Origin: Pleurotus djamor
Taxonomy: Eukaryota > Basidiomycota > Agaricomycetes > Agaricales > Pleurotaceae
Assembly: GCA_029747585.1 (NCBI GenBank)
Contig: JAPEVF010000580.1
Span: 1 to 29,300 of the forward strand
Length of the DNA stretch: 29,300 bases
Reading direction: 5' to 3'
The notes below the pieces were generated by a model, which was not told where the DNA came from, did not search any database, and saw only the letters and a list, made by a program, of their open reading frames with translations. Below are positions 22,316 to 29,300 of the stretch, one piece after another (the first letter of the stretch is position 1; each line of letters starts with the position of its first letter). The position numbers and the translations under genes are program-made.

Positions 22316-22473
22316 CGTGATGTGTGATGGTGGATCGAGTTGGGAATCTTGGGATCGAGAAAGATTTGTGGGCGCTTAACACGAGGCGCTGGCTCTCTTA
22401 CTCGCTTCCTGATCGGACGCCAAGTTGCAGTGACAAGTGCTAGTGACCAGTTGACCGCCCATCATCTTTGTTC
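22316..22473. promoter_or_regulatory. divergent promoter region shared by the ITPase and thioesterase genes
   Basis: Only 158 bases separate two start codons facing away from each other. No TATA box is visible on either strand, which fits housekeeping expression from a bidirectional promoter. Regulatory sites cannot be assigned. Confidence 0.5.
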
Positions 22474-23261
22474 ATGATCGATGGACGCGGAAGCGATACA
22501 CCAGACATGTCCCACATCGCAGGAAACGCGTCCCCCGAGATAAAGGCCGTCATTGCCACTCCAATGTGGTTTGAGCAGGTCCAAAACAGCTTTGGCGTGA
22601 CCATCTTCAAGAGAATAAACGTAACCGAGGTTTCTATCGTCCCAAAAACTGACGAGCCTCTGAAGAAGGAAGCTCGCGTCATATGTGAACTGGAAGTGTC
22701 GGAAGGTACGTTGGTTTGCTTACTATGACTCCTCTTCAATGGTGGTCTCAGAGTCGTTGAATGTCAGACATGCTCAACGGAGGAGGAAAGATTCATGGAG
22801 GCTGTTCGGCTACTCTTGTTGACTTGTAAGTCGTTGGAACTGCATTATTGTATCCAACGCTCACTCTTCACAAAGATGTACTTCATACGCCCTTCTGGCA
22901 TACACCATGGGTGTACTGGGAGACCCTGCGATCAGTGTCTCACAGGCCATAAACATGGTCTACCATTCACCCGCGGAGCTGTGAGTCCATCGACAAGCTG
23001 GTCACGCAATAATTGCTGATTGAAACCTTCAACAGAGGTGACAAGCTCAGAATTATCAGCACCACCATGTCGGTAGGTGCGAGAACTATGACCGCACGCT
23101 GCGAGGTCCGTAATATATCTCCCGAATTAAAACCATGAATCCCAACTGCTGCTGATGGATAATTCATATATACATAGCTGTGGAACGACACGCACCATAG
23201 GTTGGTAGCATCTGGCATCCAAATCACGATGCTACCCTCGTCACCTAAAGCGAAGTTATAG
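22474..23261 (+). CDS. hotdog-fold acyl-CoA thioesterase (PaaI/ACOT13-like, 4HBT)
   Basis: Five exons: 22474-22705, 22768-22825, 22876-22980, 23036-23105 and 23178-23261, giving 182 residues. The introns (62, 50, 55 and 72 nt) are GT-AG, with phases that agree. The hotdog core begins near residue 78 with MLNGGGKIHGGCSATLVDLC, corresponding to the HGG-type active-site helix of ACOT13/PaaI thioesterases. It continues through SYALLAYTMG, the strand ISVSQAINMVYHSPAELGDKL, and the last strands TARCELWND and LVASGIQITML. The family hydrolyses fatty acyl-CoA or aryl-CoA thioesters; the substrate is not determined here. The N-terminal 70 residues are an extension with a Trp/Phe-containing segment (TPMWFEQVQNSFG). 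ATG 22474 is the first in frame; a later Met at residue 12 is an alternative. Confidence 0.87.
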
Positions 23262-24051
23262 GGCGTGGTCAATATTTACCCTCATAAATATTGTTGTCAC
23301 GGTCATGTGGCTCGAGGGCCAGGCGGGCAGTTCGCAAGAACGCATCGACGGGGCCGGATTCCGAAAGTGGGATAGGCATACTCATTTTGCATACCAACGT
23401 ATCTGTATCTTCGTAAGCACACACATTCTCAGGTTGCTCTTCGGAGGTTCACCTCGCACTTTGCGTGGTCCAAGTTACTTGCCGTTGACACCAAGTTGAC
23501 ACAGTGAAAGGCTTGGTGTCTCGAGGACCAAGGTAAGGACAAGTTTGGTTGCTGGGCAAGCATGGCGTGAATCGTGGAAGTAAGAAGACAAGATGATCTC
23601 GGAGCGATGGTCCGCAGGATGTCCATGCTCCGAAGGTGAGATCTTCGGCGCGGCACGACAAGGAGACAACTTAGCCGTACCGACGGAAATAAGAACATAC
23701 GTCGCAAACAGAAGAGTAGAAAACACGACGACATTGACATCGGCTGGGATTCAAAGGACCGAAATCTCACCGCGAGGTTCTTGGTATTCTGGCTATCTTC
23801 GCATTCAAAGATTGGCGGAGACTATGAGTGGTCATTCGGTCAAACGAAAATGCATTTTCAAGCGGTACTCGAACGGTAATGAAATGCTCGATCGCCCTCA
23901 TGCCTCATGCAATGGGAGGTCCGAGGTAGATACAGTCCGAATGTTTGAGACGAAGTACGGTCTTTGTGCCGAACAAGATAGAGAGCGAATCCTCCAACAG
24001 AAAGGATTGGCAGCGGACCCGAGGCGCAGGAGAACATGACGCAGACCACTC
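23262..24051. other. convergent intergenic region between thioesterase and SAP18 genes
   Basis: A hairpin-forming repeat follows the thioesterase stop by eight bases. A 148-codon ATG frame exists at 23593-24039 (+), and partly overlapping frames run on the minus strand at 23429-23770. None has a recognisable motif or supporting splice partners, and I do not call them genes. Confidence 0.45.
23270..23293. repeat. 9-bp perfect inverted repeat just after the thioesterase stop
   Basis: CAATATTTA and its exact reverse complement TAAATATTG flank six bases (CCCTCA). It starts nine bases after the last base of the stop codon, so it would fall at the start of the 3' UTR and form an AT-rich hairpin. 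Confidence 0.6.
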
Positions 24052-24990
24052 CTAGTCGTACCGCCTCCGTCTGGGTGACCTTGATCGAGACCTCGGTCGT
24101 CCACCACGTCCACCACGGCCGCCTCTATCGCCTCTGTAAGGTGGAGGAGATTCACCTCTCCGAGGAGGGGGAACCCGACGATCGAAGTCACTGCGTCCGC
24201 CACGTCCACGACCACCAGCTGGAGGCGGCGGAGCATTCGAGTCACCCCTCCAATGACCTCCTCCCCGACCTGGGGCTGTAGAAGCAGTAGCACCTCCCCA
24301 TCCACTATCACCTCTCCCCTTCCAACCATTTGACTGGGCCCCAGCCCCACCAGCACCCTTTATGGACAGCTCCGTCGGCATTGTGACATTCTTGGGCAAT
24401 AGGACAGCAACGAGGAGGTAGTCTCCAGGTACGAATCGGAGCTCATCGAGGCTTCGTTCCTCTTTCTCTCGTGCTGACGGCTCTCGGATTTCATGGTCTT
24501 CATCTTCCAACAAGCGCGGCGCAATCGACTCAAGAGTGCCTGGTTCACCGAGGATGTCACGGGAGTAGACGAGACCAAGGTCCTTTTGTGAGAAACGACC
24601 TTTGTTCCCTGGGTCTGCGTATACGGTTCGAAAAGAGAATTTCGCAAGAGGATGTCGGTACTCTGGGACGTGGGAAGCGGTGTTGCGTATTGTGGTGACT
24701 ACCTCGCGAAGCGTAGCGTCCTTCCTGTAAGACGTGTTAGCACATACCATTTATTGAGCAGATGAGTCATGTACCAAGTAAATATCTGCTGCTCGTCCGT
24801 GGTTGGAAGCGTGCCATCCTCAAAGAGCGTGAGTCTGTGAAAACTCCCAATCTTGATGAAAGCGCGAATGAGAAACGGTGCAGTCTAAGAAGGTTTCAAG
24901 GTCAGCAAAGGGCGATATAAGAGTCGAGATATTTACCTTTGCCCGAGAAACGATGGGCTGGCCAGACGCGGTGACGGAATCGTCGTTCAT
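24052..24990 (-). CDS. SAP18: SAP18, Sin3-associated polypeptide / ASAP complex subunit
   Basis: Three exons on the minus strand: 24937-24990, 24775-24884 and 24052-24724, giving 278 residues. SAP18 has a ubiquitin-like fold and works in the nucleus in the Sin3 histone deacetylase complex and in the ASAP/PSAP splicing-associated complexes. The family core is visible at about 19-166: TAPFLIRAFIKIGSFHRL, QQIFTWKDATLREVVTTIRN, FSFRTVYAD and LRFVPGDYLLVAVLLP. In animals the corresponding region reads IYTWMDATLKEL and FQIGDYLDIAI, a close match. The last 100 residues are a Gly/Arg/Pro-rich RGG tail ending in SRSRSPRRR, an RS-like sequence fitting the RNA-processing role. That tail is much longer than in the human protein. 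The gene is divergent from the AlkB-like gene, with 490 bp between the ATGs. Confidence 0.94.
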
Positions 24991-25480
24991 TTTCAGGGTG
25001 TTCGAGCAGGAGAAGTGTGACAATGGCTAACGTCACGCATCACAGCTCACGTTGAACAAAGCCCCTAAAAGCGCCACCCAGCAAAGCTTGGCAACGCCAG
25101 CGTCCGTATTTGGCAATATCATTACTTTATATGGATACTGCGAATGAGGGCTGGCTCTCTACTCCTCAAGATACATACGAACCTAGGCTGACTTTCGCAA
25201 TTGAGTACAGTAATCTTAGGTCATCTATTTCTATGGGACACAATCCATGATCCTGGCCAGTGGCAAGCCACTCGTCCAAGGCTGATCAAACTCCCGTCTA
25301 CAGCACGTCAATCCCGATGAAATCGCTTCAAGAGGCGTTCCAAGTCTCACAGTAAATGATATTTATCGAGGCAGGATTCGACAAGATTGTATGCCAGAGA
25401 TTCAATTCTGGGCGTCTCTCCTGTCCATGTAAGCGCCTTGCCACATCATCCCGGATCGTGGCGATGGATTCAACCTTAGT
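24991..25480. other. divergent intergenic region between SAP18 and AlkB-like genes
   Basis: No coding frame of note is present. It should contain both promoters. A weak TATA-like word (ttatatgg) occurs near 25127-25134 and a short upstream reading frame overlaps the AlkB-like start. Confidence 0.5.
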
Positions 25481-25484
25481 ATGA
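25464..25484 (+). promoter_or_regulatory. six-codon upstream reading frame overlapping the AlkB-like start (ATGA)
   Basis: ATG GAT TCA ACC TTA GTA TGA starts 17 bases before the main ATG. Its TGA (25482-25484) overlaps the main ATG (25481-25483) in the word ATGA. If this ATG lies within the mRNA, ribosomes would terminate exactly at the main start, allowing reduced or reinitiation-dependent translation. The transcript start is unknown. Confidence 0.4.
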
Positions 25485-26485
25485 CATCCTCTGTTGTATC
25501 CAATCTACCTCTTCCATCTTACAAGAGAAGCGCGCCCAGTAGCGACGAGGACTCAGTACCCAGCTCGAAACGACGCAAAGCAAAGCTTCAAATCGACATC
25601 CCCGATTTGACTGTTCAATCGCACTATGCATCCCTCGACACGGATGACCTCCCGGATACAAAGAACGAATCTCTGTTTACGCCTTCCAGCGAGAGCTCAG
25701 AATCAAGTCTCTTCCTTGATGAATCTGTGTCAACTTCGACGGGCACCTCCCTCTCGGCTGACGAAGCCTCCGTGATCGCAACCCGTTGTGGTCCTCCAAT
25801 ACCAGGGTTGTACTTCAACCCATCTATAGAAATACCCGAAGACCTGGCTGATCGTGTAATGAAGAAATGCATGGAAACCTACTTTACTTCTCCTGATGTA
25901 AATCAGGTCATGCTGTTCGGTCGCACACCAACCAAAGAATCACCATCATCCTCACCCTTTCCACCAATTCTCGACGAACTTCTTGCCTCCTTGGCAAATA
26001 CACTCTCCCCATACCTCCCTGGTACACTATCCGAGCTTCTATTTCCCGCTGTGCCCGAACGTGCTCGTCAGGCTATCATAAATCTGTATTACCCAGGAGA
26101 AGGCATCTCGAAACATGTCGATCTTCTCCGTCGCTTTGGGGATGGAATAATTGGTGTCAGCTTTGGCAGCGGATGCGTGATGCAGTTTGATCGGCTAGTA
26201 CGCGAGGATTCTTCATCGACACACGAGACTTACCAGGAAACCCCCGAGAAATCATACTTGGCCTCTTCCAAGGATGCGAACGATCGGCACGATTTATACC
26301 TGCCTGAGAGGAGCGTCATTGTTCTCTCTGGGGACGCCCGATACAAGTGGACGCATGGTATCGAGAAACGATTGGAAGATGCCGTCGAAGGCGCCACAAT
26401 CGCCAGGGGTACACGAATGAGTATCACATTCAGGTGGTTACTGCCCGGTGCCGAAATCCTTGGGGGTGATGCACCCTCCCCGTGA
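25481..26485 (+). CDS. AlkB-like 2-oxoglutarate/Fe(II) dioxygenase
   Basis: A single exon of 334 residues, unusual among its intron-rich neighbours. The N-terminal 100 residues are Ser/Asp-rich and probably disordered, with a basic SSKRRKAK patch that may be a nuclear signal. The AlkB core has NLYYPGEGISKHVD (N201 to D214), supplying the HxD iron ligands H212 and D214. Then come GVSFGSGCVMQF, the third ligand H292 in KWTHGI, and the 2-oxoglutarate-binding RMSITFR (R312 to R318). Such enzymes oxidatively demethylate alkylated bases in DNA or RNA, or modify tRNA or protein in some subfamilies. The layout with a Y-x-x-G nucleotide-recognition-type strand fits the ALKBH8/AlkB side of the family, but the substrate is not clear. 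It starts at the ATG within ATGA of a short upstream frame. Confidence 0.9.
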   Translation: MTSSVVSNLPLPSYKRSAPSSDEDSVPSSKRRKAKLQIDIPDLTVQSHYASLDTDDLPDTKNESLFTPSSESSESSLFLDESVSTSTGTSLSADEASVIATRCGPPIPGLYFNPSIEIPEDLADRVMKKCMETYFTSPDVNQVMLFGRTPTKESPSSSPFPPILDELLASLANTLSPYLPGTLSELLFPAVPERARQAIINLYYPGEGISKHVDLLRRFGDGIIGVSFGSGCVMQFDRLVREDSSSTHETYQETPEKSYLASSKDANDRHDLYLPERSVIVLSGDARYKWTHGIEKRLEDAVEGATIARGTRMSITFRWLLPGAEILGGDAPSP

Positions 26486-26682
26486 TTATCTTTGTGGACA
26501 ACTTGTATATCACAACCCATCCATCTGTTATCAACGGAAGCAAATTCTTCGATCTCTACTCCAGAGTCTTTGTCAAATATTCGTAACTCGTGTGCAGTCT
26601 ATCTATATATACAAGAAACAACGTGTCGTTGGAAGGCTACAAATCTATATGGGCAGTCTAATAAGTGCTAGTGAAAACGGTA

Positions 26683-27063
26683 TCAAGGTAGAGTCTGTTC
26701 AGAGTGCGCGAAATGCACGCTTGTGGATGTTTGACATTTTCGTGGACCACGTCGACGTCGAAGGAGGAAGAGAGTGATGAAGAAAAATAATATCAACCCA
26801 AGTCCACCACCGATGACGCCCGCTACGACTTTCTTCGAGCAAGACGTGAATGCTTTTAAACCGCCCAGCCCAGTTGGCATGGTCGTGGGTTGTTCAACCC
26901 GAACGTGGAAACTCGCGGAGACCGCGACTTTTGTTTGCTTGACATCGGCGATGAACGTGGAGGTTGGCCCTTGGACTGACGGAGTGGCATAATGGGACGC
27001 AGGGGAAGGTGCAATCTTGTCAATTATGTTCCCCAATTGCGAACACTGTGTGCAAGTCGCCAT
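26683..27063 (-). CDS. small single-pass membrane protein, hypothetical
   Basis: From the ATG at 27063 the frame gives 126 residues. Features are two close cysteines (CTQC), a Ser/Thr/Pro-rich middle, and one clear membrane helix at about residues 79-101 (VVAGVIGGGLGLILFFFITLFLL) flanked on the C-side by RRRR. By the positive-inside rule the C-terminus would be cytosolic. No signal peptide is visible, so the true N-terminus may lie in an upstream exon: the frame stays open to 27105, and a splice from upstream Gly-rich sequence (GGDGNLNGRIGGG, about 27154-27195) is possible but not certain. I do not recognise the family. It converges on the AlkB-like gene, with 197 bp between the stops. Confidence 0.5.
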   Translation of the reverse strand: MATCTQCSQLGNIIDKIAPSPASHYATPSVQGPTSTFIADVKQTKVAVSASFHVRVEQPTTMPTGLGGLKAFTSCSKKVVAGVIGGGLGLILFFFITLFLLRRRRGPRKCQTSTSVHFAHSEQTLP

Positions 27064-27745
27064 TATCTTATCGCGCGATGTACGATCGTCTAGCAAGTTG
27101 ATCAGCTGTCTAATATCATGGCGAGTTTATTGGCTGCGTGAACTTACTGCCTCCTCCTATTCTCCCGTTCAGATTGCCGTCCCCTCCTGAGCTCCAGCAT
27201 CCACTTCAAGCTGTCGGTACAACGAAGTCAAGGAGGATGAACGGGCGATCTAAAAGAGAAACAGATGGTCATTGTATGGCACTTTATAAGATACTTTTGG
27301 GTCATCCCATATGAATCTTCGGTGGCGAGGCATGAATACATTGTGTCCCGCGTGCAAACCACGCGGGGCACGTAAGGGACTGCTTGGTAGCGTTCGTCAA
27401 TCAGGCAAGTTGAGAGGAAGGGTCACATGCCGATCCATCCACTCAGTACGTCACGGCCCCCAGTGTTCAGCAAGATGGCCATGAGATCAAAGTAATAGTG
27501 CCTCTCGAGCCTCGGTCTAAACTTTCGCTGACACGATGGTAAATGGGATATGGCATGAACTGGAATGTCAAGTTCAAGAGTATTCCAAGATCCACGTGTT
27601 TGTCAACAAGGGGCTTGGCCGGTCAAATACTTCCAAGAAACAAAGTTTGATTGGGGTCGTGACTAAGGTATGAGATACAGACTGCATTGCATATTTGGAC
27701 ATTTGATGTAAACTGTCACCGTTCAGTGGAAGCGTAAATCGTAAT
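27064..27745. other. region between the membrane protein gene and the third sugar porter
   Basis: The right-hand part is the 3' flank of the sugar porter. The left part probably contains the 5' end of the membrane protein gene, with a minus-strand TATAAA word at 27283-27288. A GC-rich hairpin lies in the middle (27343-27371). No further gene is supported. Confidence 0.45.
27343..27371. repeat. GC-rich 12-bp hairpin with a 5-base loop
   Basis: GTGTCCCGCGTG and CACGCGGGGCAC flank CAAAC. Eleven of twelve positions pair in Watson-Crick fashion; the remaining one is a T opposite G. It is intergenic, about 375 bases beyond the stop of the third sugar porter and upstream of the membrane protein gene. 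Confidence 0.6.
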
Positions 27746-29300
27746 TTATCGTGGAACTGTTTCGACGTGGTTGGCGTCGGGCTTGGTAGTGCTATCTGAC
27801 TCAGAGATGCCCTCGTCCGCAACTTCGTTGTCAACACGTTGCTCTTGCTCTTTGCGAGCGTCATCTTCATACACTGTTGAATAGTCAGTACGAACGGCCG
27901 TGATATAGAAGTTGTGGCCCTACAGAATGCGAGTTCCTCAAGGGTTCGACCTGAAGTCTCAGGGAATAAGAACCAGATGAAAACCACTTCGAACGCAATC
28001 CAGACGCAGTAACTATGATCAAAGCAGTGAGAAAGAATAATTAGGTGTCAAAGGAACTGGTACAAACCTGATATAGTATTTCCATCCTAGACGACGTTTA
28101 CTTCAGTACCCAGGGCCACTTTGAGTCAACGCATAAAACACACCTGCATTCGCGATACCGATGGGGTTGACAAACTGGTTGAAGAAACCAGCAGCACGAC
28201 TGAACCATTGGAAGACGGAGATACCCTTGGCACGGACATGGAATGGGAAGATTTCAACCAAGTAAGCTAGACAAGACCATTTAGTCAAGGTTCACATGCA
28301 TGTTCAAAGACACGTACTGTATGTCAACGCGTTGTAAGCGATGTTATAGGCAGGGCTGTAGAGGAAGATGAATCTACACGAATGATTGGGATCAATTATT
28401 CGATCGGAGAAACCACGGAATGACTTACGCGATTACGGCGCGAGAAGAACCTTGACTTTGGGTCATCTCATATTGCGCGGAGGCGATAGTCCACCCCACG
28501 AAAATTAGAAGAATTGAAGTACTACATATCTGGGGAAAAAGACATCCGATATCAGCAACCCCGTGCGGGGGGGGTGGAAATAAGAACACATGGTGCAGAC
28601 GTACCAAATAGATTGTCCTCCGCTTAAATCGCGCAACCGTCAAAGCGAACGCCGTAGCATTGAGGAAACCCCAGCATGTGTTCGCAAGATTGATAAGATT
28701 CTTGGTATGGTTGTCGTGGATGCCGACATTGTCCAGAATGCGCGCCAAGAAATATCTAGGGATATGTCGTTAGTCCATGGAAATAAGGAGACTAGGCATG
28801 CATAGGTAAACTCACGAGGTCAAACCATTTCCACTCCATTGAGTGACCAAACCCAAGAAAGAGCCGATAAGCAACCGCTTCCTCATGCCTGAAGTTTTAA
28901 CCATGTCCTTCCAGCTCATCTTTGTTTGCTCCAATTCCATTTCAAGGGTTTGCTCGATCTGCGCGTATTCGGCTTTCACGAATTCAGAGTCAGCATCTCC
29001 CTCAGCATGGTACTTGATGAGGATATTGCGTGCTTCTTCGCCTCGCCCCTTTGCGGACACGACGACCAAGCGGGCGACTCGGGTAGGAAAAGGATGAAGG
29101 CATCTGCATGACACTTGGCACGAGCTGGAGTAGAGACGGAATGCGCCAGCCCCAGTTACTGGGCATTTTGAATGTTCCCAATGTAACGCCAGCAGCAATG
29201 ATTGAGCCTACGAAGTAGCATGCGTTGAAAAGTGAGCCTAAAATGGCGCGCTCCCTGGGGTGAGAGAGTTCTAGGAGAAAGCTCGGTCAGGCGAATTTAA
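27746..29300 (-). CDS. MFS sugar porter, third copy (5' part outside window, frame-disrupted)
   Basis: Minus-strand exons: 28816-29270, 28605-28755, 28429-28529, 28318-28373, 28144-28267, 28068-28086, 27924-28012 and 27746-27873. The N-terminal helices lie beyond the right edge. Sugar porter motifs seen are HPRERAILGSLFNACYFVG, WGWRIPSLLQ, FLPESPAW, TQWSGNGLTSYFLARILDN, YLVEIFPFHVRAKGISVFQW, GWKYYISYCVWIAFE and PETSGRTLEELAFLYED. It ends in an acidic tail. It differs strongly from the two tandem copies in sequence and intron positions, so it is an older paralog of the same superfamily. In the largest exon the frame changes twice, near 29100/29101 and 29065/29066, each consistent with one lost base. 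Restoring two bases gives the length expected from the flanking intron phases. Sequencing error is the simplest explanation; a young pseudogene is the alternative. Confidence 0.88.

Noticed and set aside
23593..24039. A 148-codon plus-strand frame with ATG start
   Set aside because: No motif or splice partners. It lies in the convergent space before the SAP18 stop and overlaps competing frames on the other strand.
24036..24281. Plus-strand frame in the SAP18 region
   Set aside because: Antisense shadow of the repetitive RGG/RS coding sequence.

Overview
The window is nuclear DNA from a filamentous fungus, most likely a basidiomycete of the Agaricomycetes. Genes lie on both strands and most are split by many short introns (about 45-75 nt, nearly all GT-AG). 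Several protein families match well-known mushroom proteins: a fungalysin (M36) protease with basidiomycete-type introns, lactose-permease-like sugar porters, an F-box protein of the expanded Agaricomycete kind, and a Ser/Gly-rich protein that I associate with this group. No RNA genes, CRISPR arrays or intact mobile elements were found.

Left part (1-13,500). There is a possible 3' end of a gene at the left edge, then a Ser/Gly-rich surface-type protein (1412-2624), the Mediator kinase CDK8/SSN3 (3001-4557), a secreted fungalysin metalloprotease (6056-8332), a basidiomycete hypothetical protein (8732-10366) and an F-box protein (10430-11947). All are on the + strand. The 1.6 kb after the F-box gene appears non-coding.

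Middle part (13,500-20,400). Two minus-strand sugar permeases (13515-15591 and 18334-20387) are tandem paralogs: nine of their ten coding exons have identical lengths and all nine intron positions and phases match. A 2.7 kb stretch without a recognisable gene separates them.

Right part (20,400-29,300). Compact housekeeping genes occur here: ITP pyrophosphatase (21469-22315, -) divergent from a hotdog acyl-CoA thioesterase (22474-23261, +), the SAP18 subunit (24052-24990, -) divergent from an intronless AlkB-like dioxygenase (25481-26485, +), a small single-pass membrane protein (about 26683-27063, -), and the 3' two thirds of a third, more distant sugar porter (27746 to beyond the right edge, -).

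Functionally the window combines nutrient acquisition (secreted protease, three sugar porters) with transcription and chromatin control (CDK8, SAP18) and repair or sanitation enzymes (ITPase, AlkB). Nothing shows that these form one operon-like system. The gene models were built by hand from splice signals and reading-frame continuity. Five isolated N bases and two compensating single-base losses in the third porter suggest sequencing errors that would break automatic gene models. I found no clearly new biological system. The most notable items are the exon-for-exon permease duplication, the Ser/Gly-rich family protein, a GC-AG intron in the ITPase gene, an overlapping uORF at the AlkB gene, and several perfect hairpins.
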